Under the pieces are notes generated by a model that ran no database searches, was not told the origin of the DNA, and saw only the letters and a program-made list of their open reading frames with translations. A program made the translations under genes and the position numbers. This document shows, piece after piece, positions 48,291-57,700 of a DNA stretch of 64,000 bases. The first letter of the stretch is position 1, and every line of letters begins with the position of its first letter. The DNA is from Streptomyces sp. ADI96-02 (GTDB lineage: Bacteria > Actinomycetota > Actinomycetes > Streptomycetales > Streptomycetaceae). The stretch is from positions 5,468,432 through 5,532,431 of the forward strand of contig NZ_ML123034.1 of NCBI RefSeq assembly GCF_003846185.1, given 5' to 3'.

Positions 48291-51044
48291 ATGGACGGGC
48301 AGGTGTTGGGCCCCATCGGCGTCGAAGTGCCGGACGGGGAAGGGGTCATCGGGACGTCGAAGGCGGCCGGTCTGTTCGCCCTGCTGGTCACGTCTCCGGG
48401 ATGCAGGTGCAGCAGGAGTGAGATCACAGAAATTCTGTGGGAGGGAGACGATGGCGCCAGCGACAAGTTGAACTGGGCGGTCAAGGAGCTGCGGAAGCGA
48501 CTGGGGAAGGCATTCCTGCCCCATGCGGGCAAGTCGGGCTTCTGCACGCTCCTCGCACCGGTCGAGGGCGTCGACTACCTCCGCTTCCTCGCAGGGCGGC
48601 AGCGGGCTGCCGCCCTGCGGTCTCCCCTGGAGAAGTACGAACAGCTCCGTCGCGCCCTGGAGGAGTGGAAGGACGACGAACCCCTGCGAGGGCTGTGCGA
48701 GAGCGGCTTCGAGAAGATCCGGCAGCGGATGCGCGAGGAACGGGTCTCCGTCGTATGCGACTTACTGGACGCCGCGTGGCGAACCGGCGAGGAGAAGTGG
48801 CTCCGTGAGGAGGCGGAGAAGTGGCACGCGCGTCTTCCGGGAAACGCCAGGATCTTCGGGTTCTACCTGATTGCCTTCGGCCGGGAGCTGCCCGACCAGG
48901 AGTGCGATCGTCTCATCGAGGAATGGAGGAGCCGCCACGGCATGCCTGACACGGAACTCCAGGGTGTCATCGACAGATTGCGCAGGGGAGCGACTTGGGA
49001 CGGTGGGGTGCTGCGACCGCCGCTGCCCGACGAACTGCCCGTAGGCGACCGCGAGATCGTCGGGCAGGAGTCCGCGCTCCGCGCACTTGATGACGCCGTC
49101 CGCGCGGAGCAGCAAGCGGGCAGGACGGCACTGATCCTGATCACCGGCATGGCGGGCGTGGGGAAGTCCCTGTTGGCCCGCTCTCTCGCGCGGCGGCTGC
49201 GGGAGCGGTTCCCGGACGGCACTCTCTACAAGGAGTTGGCCGGGTTCAGTGATACGGGGGTGCCGCCCGCCGAACCGGAGCAGGTGCTGGACGGCCTCCT
49301 GGCGGCTGTGCCGCCCTACTCCACGGAGATGACAGGGCTCGAGGACAAGAGCAGGGCCCTGCGTTCGGCCCTGGCCCGTCGCTCGGTGCTGCTGGTCCTC
49401 GACGACGCGGCCGGCTTCCAGCAGGTGCTGCCGCTGCTCCCGGGATCCGGCACCAGTGCCGTGATCATCACGAGCCGCGACGATCTGGGTGCGCTGCAGG
49501 CGGAGAACGGGGTACACCGACACAAGGTGGGGTTGTTGTCGGACGAAGAAGCTCTGGAAGTGCTCTGGACGAACGTGTCCGAGAAGGATCGGGCCAAGTA
49601 CGCTTTCGTCTTCACCGAAGTGGCCCGTCACTGCGGAAACTTGCCGTTGGCACTCGCCGTCGTGCAGCGACGGCTCAGGGACCGCCCACTGCAGGCTCTC
49701 CCGCATCTGCTGGCCCAGATGAAGGAGGAGCGGGCCAGGCTGGACGTTTTGCACCTGCCGGAGCACGTGATGTCGGTTCGGGTGGCGCTGGGCGTCTCCG
49801 TGCGTGCGCTCGACACCGAAGCCAAGCTGCTGTTGTGGCAGTTGGCTGTCCACCCAGGTCCCAGTATTTCCTGGGACGCTGTCATGGACATCGGTGGGGC
49901 GAGCCCGGCGATGGAGACGGATCGCGCTCTGGGCGCACTTCTGGCGGCGAACCTGGTGGAGTTCCACTCCGACCGCTACCGCCTCCATGACCTGGTGCGC
50001 GCCTTCGCCCGCCACCACATGGACGCCGTACCTCCCGAGGACAAGGAGGACCTGGAACGAGCCACCGTATGCCAGGTGTTGGAACACCAGTTGCAGAACG
50101 CCCGGGTCTGCGACCGAGTGCTGGATCGCCGACGGGTGCTGCCCACCGGTGAGCCGGACGGCGTGACGGTGTTGGCCGAGCCGGCGAACCCCGAGAAGGC
50201 GGCGGAGGCGCTCGACAAGGAGTACGAGACTATCCGGAACTGCGTCGAACTGGCCCTCAGCCTGCGGATCGAGCGGTACATGTGGCTGTTGCCGGTAGTC
50301 CTGGTCCCTTACCAGTGGCGTCGCTTCCACCTCTCCGACGCGCTGAATTACCTCCGTTCCGCCGCAGAGGTGGCGGAGACGCATGCGCCGCCGGTCGAGT
50401 GCGCCCGGGTGTACCGACTGCTGGCGGGAACTCAGTGGCGCCGGGCGGAGTTCGCCTCGGCCGTCGGCTATCTGCGCCGGGCCATCTCACTCAGCGAGGG
50501 AGACGACAGCGCGGAGGGCCGCCTCAGCCTCGCCCGCTCCTGCTACTCGCTCGGCGTCACTCTGCGCAAGCAGGGCGAGGAGACGGAGGCGGAGGGGTAC
50601 CTCGGCCGAGCCCTGGAACTGTACCGGGAGGTGTCCTACGCGGCGGGAGAGGCAGCGGCCCTGAACGCCGTCGGGGCGATCCACTACGACCGGGGCGAGC
50701 ACGACGAGGCGCTCCGCTGGTGCGCGGACGCCCTCGCCGTGGTCGAGCGGACCCCGGAGCGCAGCGGCCGGGCCGACGTCCTGTTCACCCTGGCCAAGGT
50801 CCACCTGGCCCGATCCGAGCGGAACGAGGCCGTCCGGCTGTACCGCCAGGCGTGCGACATCTACCGCGAGCAGGAGTACTGGCCCGACGAGGCCAAAGTT
50901 CGGCGGCTCTTCGCGGACGTCCTGGTGTCCGCCGGCGACACCGAGGAGGCGGTCGAGCAGTTGGAGCGCGTTCTCGTGCTGCGGGAGCTGATGGATGACA
51001 CGGACGTCGGGGAGGTTCGGGAGCTGCTGGAGAGGCTGAGATGA
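48291..51044 (+). CDS. AfsR-like SARP/NB-ARC/TPR regulator (STAND ATPase)
   Basis: 917 residues. Residues 1-95 form an OmpR/SARP winged helix (SRSEITEILWEGDDGASDKLNWAVKELRKRLG), 96-230 a BTAD-like helical domain, 255-540 an NB-ARC ATPase with P-loop ILITGMAGVGKSLLARSLA (Lys292), Walker B SVLLVLDDAAGF, sensor SAVIITSRDDL and GNLPLALAV, and the C-terminal third TPR-like repeats (ALNAVGAIHYDRGEHDEALRW, VLFTLAKVHLARSERNEAVRLYRQ). It is a signal-sensing regulator or STAND sensor. ATG 48291 follows GGGGAAGGGAAG. Codon use is less GC-biased than the flanking chromosome, a sign of transfer. It converges on a Hanks kinase gene 24 bp away, reminiscent of AfsR/AfsK. Confidence 0.85.
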   Translation: MDGQVLGPIGVEVPDGEGVIGTSKAAGLFALLVTSPGCRCSRSEITEILWEGDDGASDKLNWAVKELRKRLGKAFLPHAGKSGFCTLLAPVEGVDYLRFLAGRQRAAALRSPLEKYEQLRRALEEWKDDEPLRGLCESGFEKIRQRMREERVSVVCDLLDAAWRTGEEKWLREEAEKWHARLPGNARIFGFYLIAFGRELPDQECDRLIEEWRSRHGMPDTELQGVIDRLRRGATWDGGVLRPPLPDELPVGDREIVGQESALRALDDAVRAEQQAGRTALILITGMAGVGKSLLARSLARRLRERFPDGTLYKELAGFSDTGVPPAEPEQVLDGLLAAVPPYSTEMTGLEDKSRALRSALARRSVLLVLDDAAGFQQVLPLLPGSGTSAVIITSRDDLGALQAENGVHRHKVGLLSDEEALEVLWTNVSEKDRAKYAFVFTEVARHCGNLPLALAVVQRRLRDRPLQALPHLLAQMKEERARLDVLHLPEHVMSVRVALGVSVRALDTEAKLLLWQLAVHPGPSISWDAVMDIGGASPAMETDRALGALLAANLVEFHSDRYRLHDLVRAFARHHMDAVPPEDKEDLERATVCQVLEHQLQNARVCDRVLDRRRVLPTGEPDGVTVLAEPANPEKAAEALDKEYETIRNCVELALSLRIERYMWLLPVVLVPYQWRRFHLSDALNYLRSAAEVAETHAPPVECARVYRLLAGTQWRRAEFASAVGYLRRAISLSEGDDSAEGRLSLARSCYSLGVTLRKQGEETEAEGYLGRALELYREVSYAAGEAAALNAVGAIHYDRGEHDEALRWCADALAVVERTPERSGRADVLFTLAKVHLARSERNEAVRLYRQACDIYREQEYWPDEAKVRRLFADVLVSAGDTEEAVEQLERVLVLRELMDDTDVGEVRELLERLR

Positions 51045-51068
51045 CGCCCGTCGCCACGACGGGCAGGG

Positions 51069-51983
51069 TCACAGCCTGGGCGGGCGAGTGCGGTAGTACT
51101 CCGTCGCGTCGGGGTCCAGGCGCTTCGACGGCCGGCGACGTGAGCCCGTCGTGGGCAAGTAGGCGCGGATGTGTTCGAACACTTCACGCACGTCGGCCGG
51201 GCGGTCCTCGGGATCCCACCGGACCATGTGCAGCGCGAGGTCGCGGAATTCTGGCGGAATCGCTTCCAAACGGTCTGGCGGAAGCACGGGGTGGTGCCGG
51301 GTGACGCGTTCCTCCATTCCGCCATAGGGGAGCCGCATCACGGTCATCTCCAGCAGAACGCAGCCCAGTGCGAAGATGTCTGCCCGACCGGTCAGACCCT
51401 TCTGGTTGCCGACCCACTGCTCGGGTGCGGAATAGCCGAAGGTGCCGCTGGCCCACTCTGTCCGCACACTCTCCCTGACCGCGTGACCCATGTCGATGAG
51501 ACGAAGTCGTCCGTCCGGTTCCACGATGACGTTCTCGGGTTTGAGATCACCGTGCACCAGCTCCTTTTCGTGCACCTTATGGAGGATTTCGCAGAGCTGG
51601 CCGATGACCGAGGCCACCGTCTCCGCATCTCTGACCGGCTTCGCCTCCGCCATGGCATCGCGGAGCTGTCGGCCGTCGATGTATTCCATCACCAGACATC
51701 TGCGGTTCCGATACGTCCCCGACGCGATGATCTCCGGGATCTCTTCGATGCCGGTCAGTTTCAGCATGCGGTCGCCCTCCTGAGCGAGGCGCTCGCCGGC
51801 GCTCCAGTGGGCGCTGCTGGTTTCCACGGTTCGGGCCTTCTGGGTCTTCACCGCCACTCGTTCTCCGGTCCGTTCGTCGTACGCGACGTAGAGATCCCCC
51901 TGGCCTCCCTCGCCGACCAAGCTCAGGACCTCGTAGCGCCCCTCGATGCTCCCGACGTCCCGGATTTCCTCGAGATCACTCAT
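51069..51983 (-). CDS. Cytosolic Hanks-type Ser/Thr protein kinase
   Basis: 304 residues with a complete kinase domain and no membrane segment. Gly loop LVGEGGQGDLYVAY, ATP-anchoring Lys46 (VAVKTQ), catalytic loop LVHGDLKPENVIV (Asp146), metal site LIDMGHA (Asp164, DMG for DFG) and GYSAPEQW (APE). The Arg of HRD is replaced by Gly, so activity may not need activation-loop phosphorylation. A basic C-terminal tail follows. It converges on the AfsR-like gene and is divergent, with only 53-77 bp between starts, from the pPIWI_RE operon. Phosphorylation of the AfsR-like neighbour is an inference from position. Confidence 0.9.
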   Translation of the reverse strand: MSDLEEIRDVGSIEGRYEVLSLVGEGGQGDLYVAYDERTGERVAVKTQKARTVETSSAHWSAGERLAQEGDRMLKLTGIEEIPEIIASGTYRNRRCLVMEYIDGRQLRDAMAEAKPVRDAETVASVIGQLCEILHKVHEKELVHGDLKPENVIVEPDGRLRLIDMGHAVRESVRTEWASGTFGYSAPEQWVGNQKGLTGRADIFALGCVLLEMTVMRLPYGGMEERVTRHHPVLPPDRLEAIPPEFRDLALHMVRWDPEDRPADVREVFEHIRAYLPTTGSRRRPSKRLDPDATEYYRTRPPRL

Positions 51984-52060
51984 GACCGCCTCCGTTCTTC
52001 CCGGTCGGAAAGATCCGTCCAGAAAGGTGAATTCTCGTGCCCAGAGAAAAGGATCACGAA

Positions 52061-53635
52061 ATGTCCCAGCCCTGGCTTCCCCCCGACGGCGTGCGCCGAA
52101 ACTCCCAGTGCATCACGGTCTCCGCAGGCATGTTCAAGAAGAGCGGATTCCGCTGTCCGGCCGCCGATGCCCTCAAGGCGCGCGGCTACCGCCCCGTGGC
52201 GGAGGAGTCCCGCCGCCGTGAGCGGCTGGAGCACTTCACCCTCGGCCCCTTCATGGCGGCCTGCGACGCCCGCAACCGGCCGAGCGCGTCTGCGGCGGCC
52301 CCGAACAGGTCGCGCACCGTCCCGCTCCACGACGGGCTCCGGGCCTGGGCGGACCACGGCCTGGCGAAGTACGATGCCGCTTTCCCCGCCGACCCGCTAC
52401 GGCCGCTGAGCGAGGCGCCCGAACGGTGGACCTACCGTCACCGGCCGTCGGGGCCGGAGGCAGGCGGCGCGGAGGAGTACCGCTTCACCGTCTGGGGCCG
52501 CTGCCTGGCCTCCCCGGACGGCAAGCACCGCGAACTCCGCCTCCCCGTGCACCGGATCGGCCGGGACGCACCGCCCGAGGGGTTCGTCGCCGCCACGGCC
52601 CTGGTGCTGGCCGAGGGCACTCCCGGGCCGCTGCCGGAGCACGTGCGCGTCGTCGAGTTCGCGCTTCTCGACGGCGGTACGCGTGAGCTCTTCTCCGGAA
52701 GCCGGTCCCAGGCGCTCGCCCGCTACCGCGCACACGGGCCGGGCGCTCTGGCCGAGATTCTCAACGGCCAGGAGTACCGACCTGGTTCGTCGTGTGTCGA
52801 CTGCTCCTATCTGGGCGTCTGCCCGGCCCTGCGCTCGGCTCCCGGACTGCTGGGGATCGAGACGGCGGGCCGGCCGCGCCGCACCTGGTCGGTGACCAAC
52901 GGGCGCAACTATCGAGCCTGCCCGGCCCGTGACCACATGCGCCGGCTGCGTCTGCCCACGGCGGACGCAGTCGAGCGGAAGGCGACGGCCGAGCGGGGCC
53001 GGGCCGTGCACGCGTATCTCGCCGACCGTCACAGCCGCGGTGTCCCCAGGCCGTGCAGGGCCGAGGTACCGGAGCAGTGGGTGCCGGACGGGTTCGACCT
53101 GCCGGACCACGAACGCGCCCTGGGCGCAATCCTGTTGCGCAGGCATGCCGCAGTCTGTCCGCTCCGGTGCGTGAGGGACGGCTCGGACGTGCGGACCGAG
53201 CCCCGTGTCGTCCGTCACGACACCGCCGCCGACGTCGTGGTGCTGGCGGAACCCGATCTGCTCTACCGGGACAGGGACTCATGGGTGTGGCGCGAGACCA
53301 AGACCTCGGCCACCGAACGCCGACCGGATGGCCGGCTCCTGGAGGTCTACCCCCAACTGGCTCTGGCGGTCATGCTCGTGGCGCGCGGCGATCTCGGCGG
53401 GAGTCCCGGCCGCGCGCGGGTCGAACTGGAGATGCTGCGCCCCGGCGGGGCCGACCTGGAGATCATCGATCCTTTCGCCCCCGCTCACCGGGACACCGCG
53501 GAGCAGGTGGTGCGGACGATGGTGACCGCATGGCATGGGGACGACCTCTACGAACCCGCCCCCGGACGCCCTTGCGGCCGGTGTGAAGTGGCCCGCTGGT
53601 GCTCGGCTTCCTCCTCCGTCGAGGCCGTCGCGTGA
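52061..53635 (+). CDS. Cas4/AddB-like PD-(D/E)XK nuclease with two Fe-S-type domains
   Basis: 524 residues, first gene of the four-gene operon. Two halves repeat one plan. N-half: Cys32 (FRCPAAD) and Cys245-x2-Cys248-x5-Cys254 (CVDCSYLGVC). C-half: Cys287 (YRACPARDH) and Cys505-x2-Cys508-x5-Cys514 (CGRCEVARWC). Each set of four Cys has the Cas4/AddB layout for one 4Fe-4S cluster. Only the C-half keeps the nuclease motif: Glu397-Pro-Asp399 and Glu412-x-Lys414 (RETKT); the N-half lacks it. ATG 52061 has AAAAGGA upstream; GTG 52037 in frame (after AAAGGTGA) is the alternative. The stop overlaps the next GTG. Probable DNA end-processing nuclease. Confidence 0.78.
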   Translation: MSQPWLPPDGVRRNSQCITVSAGMFKKSGFRCPAADALKARGYRPVAEESRRRERLEHFTLGPFMAACDARNRPSASAAAPNRSRTVPLHDGLRAWADHGLAKYDAAFPADPLRPLSEAPERWTYRHRPSGPEAGGAEEYRFTVWGRCLASPDGKHRELRLPVHRIGRDAPPEGFVAATALVLAEGTPGPLPEHVRVVEFALLDGGTRELFSGSRSQALARYRAHGPGALAEILNGQEYRPGSSCVDCSYLGVCPALRSAPGLLGIETAGRPRRTWSVTNGRNYRACPARDHMRRLRLPTADAVERKATAERGRAVHAYLADRHSRGVPRPCRAEVPEQWVPDGFDLPDHERALGAILLRRHAAVCPLRCVRDGSDVRTEPRVVRHDTAADVVVLAEPDLLYRDRDSWVWRETKTSATERRPDGRLLEVYPQLALAVMLVARGDLGGSPGRARVELEMLRPGGADLEIIDPFAPAHRDTAEQVVRTMVTAWHGDDLYEPAPGRPCGRCEVARWCSASSSVEAVA

Positions 53636-54777
53636 GCGCGCCGACGGCCGCGTACGGCGGCGAACCGTCCGACGGCCCCCAGACCCCGGGGACCGGGCTC
53701 TTCCGCGAACTCGCGCGTACGGTCGTGGCGGTGGCCGAGGTTCAGGGCCTCCGCTCGTTCACCCTGCCCTATCCGGGCATCGCGCAGCGCGCACTGGACC
53801 GCACGGTGACGCACTGCCTCGACATCGGGCAGACCCCGCCGAGAAGCCTGCCCGAACTGTGGGAGTGGTGCCGCAGCAGAACGGCGGCCGATCCGCTCTT
53901 CGGGGTTCCGGCCTCGTTCGTCGCCCCGGACGCGACGCTGGTGCACCCCGTCGGCCGGATGCCCACCCGGATCTGTCTCGAGGTTGCCTCCCACGGCCCC
54001 ATCGGTGGAGTGGCCGCCGAGGCCCGCACCCACCTGGATGCGCTGGAGGCACGGTGCGGATCGGATGAGCGCTTCCGGCTGTGTCGCCAATTCCTGGCGC
54101 GTAACCCGGTCGTGTACCTGGAGGACCGTTTCGGGGCCAGGAGGAGGAAGGCGGGATGGAACCAGGAAGCGTGGACCAGGGTCAAGGAGCTCTACCGGCC
54201 CGTGCCCGAGTCCTTGTACGCCGGCGGCGTCGCCCTGCGCTGTCCGACCTGCGGGCTGCCCGCTCTCACACACGATCGAACCGTCCCCCTCCCGGGCCGT
54301 CCCCTGGCCGCCGGCCAGACATGGTGCGAGGCGGAGGAATGCGCGCGCGACAACGGCCTCGAACTGATCAGGAAGCCGAAGCTCGCCCTCGTACAGCCTC
54401 GTTCGCTGCGCGTGTTCCTGGCCCTGCCGCACCCCGCCGAGGAGGCGGCCCTGAGCGGACTCGACGCGGCCGGGATCGGCTGGGAGCCCGTGCCGGGTGA
54501 CCTCAGCGCCTACCGCCTGCGGGAGACCGGCGGCGCGACCGTGGACGTACGGATCCGCGATCGCCAGGAGCCCGGCCTGCTCGCCGCCGGCCTCGCCCAC
54601 CCCGCACCGTCGGCGGACCGGACGTTCGTCGTAGTGCCCCAGCGGCTCGCCGATCGCGCGGGTTACCGCGCCCGCTTCACCGCCGCCCTGCCCGCCCCGC
54701 TGCGCGAGCGGTTGGCGCTGACCACACCCACCGGCCTCGTTCCGGGTATCCGAGGAGAGGACCAACACGATGCGTAG
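53632..54777 (+). CDS. pPIWI_RE-associated restriction-endonuclease-like protein
   Basis: 381 residues. A helical N-terminal domain (about 20-190) is followed by a zinc-ribbon-like set Cys204-x2-Cys207 and Cys232-x4-Cys237 (LRCPTCG, TWCEAEEC) and a C-terminal domain (about 255-370) with the predicted core of a PD-(D/E)XK fold: KLALVQPRSLRVFLALP, YRLRETGGATVDVRIRD and TFVVVPQRLADRAGYRARF. In that core Asp305-Val-Arg307 stands where D-x-K is expected, so the catalytic Lys may be replaced by Arg. This resembles the REase partner described for three-gene pPIWI_RE islands. It overlaps both neighbours (GTGA upstream, 8 bp downstream). Confidence 0.7.
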   Translation: MSAPTAAYGGEPSDGPQTPGTGLFRELARTVVAVAEVQGLRSFTLPYPGIAQRALDRTVTHCLDIGQTPPRSLPELWEWCRSRTAADPLFGVPASFVAPDATLVHPVGRMPTRICLEVASHGPIGGVAAEARTHLDALEARCGSDERFRLCRQFLARNPVVYLEDRFGARRRKAGWNQEAWTRVKELYRPVPESLYAGGVALRCPTCGLPALTHDRTVPLPGRPLAAGQTWCEAEECARDNGLELIRKPKLALVQPRSLRVFLALPHPAEEAALSGLDAAGIGWEPVPGDLSAYRLRETGGATVDVRIRDRQEPGLLAAGLAHPAPSADRTFVVVPQRLADRAGYRARFTAALPAPLRERLALTTPTGLVPGIRGEDQHDA

Positions 54778-57700
54778 CATCACCCCGCCCTTGAACGACG
54801 TGCTCAGCAGCCTCCAGACACTTCTGGGACCGTCCTTCCGCAAGCCCGCGCTGGAAGCGTTCTGCCAGGTGGAACTCGGCCTGTACCTCCAGCAGGAGCT
54901 GATGCCGGACGCCCCTGCGGGGAGCGCCTGGGTGCTGTTCAGCGGATACGGGTTCGCGCAGGCGTACGGAGTGCCGTTGCCGGCGGACGTGGAACGAACG
55001 CTCAGGGTCGCCCGGTACTCGCTGTGGACCCTGCGCAGGGGCCGGACGTGGCGCGAGGCGCTCGATCGCTATCAGCGGTTCGACGCGCGGGCGCGGGGCT
55101 ACGACGTGCCGGACACCGAGGCTCCGGCCGCTCGCCGCGAGATCTCCGTCGCGAGCGACCGCTTCCAGGTGTACGACGGGCTGCTGCGGGTGGCGCCGCC
55201 GCTGGCGGGCAAGCGACCGCCGGTCGCGGGCCCGGGGCCGCACGCCTTCACCGTCAGCCGCACCCTGGCGGAGGTCGACCTGCCCATCGTGCCCAGTACC
55301 CCCGTAGTCGCCCACGACCTGGACATGGTCCCGGCCGGCGGCGGTGAGCCGCTGGTCTTCACCAGGAAGGACCTGGAGCGCACCGCCGCCGAGATGGACG
55401 CCGCGCACGCCCGGGCCCTACGCGCCGGCAGGACGTCGAAGAAATCGCCGCGGTGGCTGGCACGGCTCGGAGACTTCGAGATGTCCGTCAAGGAGCCCGT
55501 CGACGAGCCGGGAGCAGCCTCCGGCAAGGGGAAGAGCCCCTTCCGCAAGGACCGTGACTTCACCTTCACCGTCGACAGCATCCAGCACCTGCTCGGCATC
55601 GTGGGCGCGGGCAAGAGCACGCTGCGCGACATCATCGCCGTCCACCTGGCGAAGCTCGGCAAGCGCACCACCGTCGTGGTCTCCGACGTCGCGGAGGTGC
55701 TGAAGCTCGTCGAGACGTACAACCTCTACACCGATGACGCGGCGGCCCCCGTGCTCGGATCCTCGGGCCGGGAGCGGCACGCCCAGCGCTTGCACCGCCG
55801 ACTGGCAGGAAGGGGCGAACACCGGCTGCTCGCCCACGACGACCCCGCCTTCGCCTACCTCGGGACCTCCTGCGCCCTCAACGTCCGCAGACGGGAGGCC
55901 ACCCCGTCCGTCGAACCGCTGGCCTTCGGCGAAGCCCCCTGCTCCAGGCTGCGGCCACCGTCGGACCCGAGGCGCGGAGCGTACGGCGGCGGGCGGAAGT
56001 CCCCCTGGCAGAAACGGCTGACGACCTGCCCTTACTGGTCCGTCTGCCCCCGCCACCACGGCGCGCGCGTTCTGGTGGACGCGCACATCTGGGTCGCCAC
56101 ACCGGCTGGTCTGATCGACGCCTCGCCGCCCCGCCCACAGAACGGCGAGCGCATCCGCTACCTCGAACTCGCCTGCCGCCGCAGCGACCTGATGATCGTG
56201 GACGAGGCCGACCGCGTACAGATGCAGCTCGACCAGGTCTTCGCACCCGCTGCTGTGCTCGCCAGCGACGAGGACAAGGGCCTCATCGACGAGCTGACCC
56301 GGCACAAGATCCGGGAACTCGCGGCGAGCGGGCGCACCCAGCTCTCCGAGAGGGAAGTGCAGACCTTCTCCGCCGCGCTCAACACCGCCACCGCCGCGAC
56401 GGACCGGCTGTACGCGATGCTCGTCACCGACTACGACCTGCGCTGCTGGGTCCGGACGGGGTACTTCAGCGCCTGGACCCTGCAACTCGGTCTGCTCGAC
56501 GAACGCTATCCGCTCCCGGAGGACGGCGGCCCGGAGCACGACAACCACGCGCCCCGGGAGGCCCTGGGCAAGCGCCTCGACGCGTTCCGCGACAACCCCT
56601 TCGGCGATCGGGCCCGCCGGACGGACGAGGAGTTCGGAGATCTGACGGTCCTGCTCAACGAGCTTCTCCACACAGGCAATCCGGAGAACACCCGACGCCG
56701 TCTGGCCAAGGTCATGGACGAAGTGTTCCAGCTGCACCCGGCGTACATGTCCGCCCGTCGGCAGGAGTACGAGGAGGCACGCGCCGAGTGGCAACGGCGG
56801 CAGGAGGAGCTGCGGAAGAGAGCCCCGCGCACAGGCCGCGAACCCCGGAAGACCAAGCCGCCCAAGAGCCCTGACGACTGGCGCGAGGAACTCGCCACCC
56901 GTTTTGAGTTCACCCTGCTGCTGAGTGCCCTCGAACCCCGCCTGGCCATGATCAACGCCATGTGGCCGCGGGTCGAGGCGGCTCTCGACCTGGGCTACAA
57001 CCAGATGTACCGCAGACCGCTGGACTACGGGCCGATGGTGCCCGAGGCGCCCATGGGCAATGTGCTGGGGTTCCAGTTCAGGGTCTCCGGCGAGGATCAG
57101 GGCGGGGTCCGCAGCGGGGAACTGACGTTCTTCCGGTGCAGCGGGGTGGGCCGGGAACTGCTGCGAGCCCTGCCCGACCTGGCCTCGGTGGACGGCCGCC
57201 CCGGCGCGCATCTGCTGCTCATGTCCGGCAGCAGCTGGGCCGGCGAGTCCAGCCGCTACCACATCCGTGTCCCGGTCGGCGTGATCATCGAGCCGCCGTC
57301 GGAGGTGACCGAGCGCATCGCCACCGAGAGCCGGATGCGCTTCGAGTTCATCGACGACGGTGACGAGAAGCTGCGTATGTCCGGAAGTGACCCCGAGGAT
57401 CGTCCCGATAAACTGCGCCGCATCGCCCGGTACTTGGGAGAGGGCGAGCACGACCTGCCCGAAGGCGGCCCGCTGGAGCGGGAGTTGCTGTCCCTGCCGT
57501 CGAAGAGGGGCCGCATCCTGCTGCTGGTCGGCAGCTATGTCGAAGCGCGTCTGGTCGCGGACACGCTGCACAACCTCAACCAGCGCTGGCACGACAAGGT
57601 CTTCTGCCTGGTGTCGGACGACGAGGAGGTCACCCCCGAGGACGAGGCGTCCTCGGTCAACCGCGCCCGCTCGCTGCGCCGGGGCGACGTCGAGCACCTG

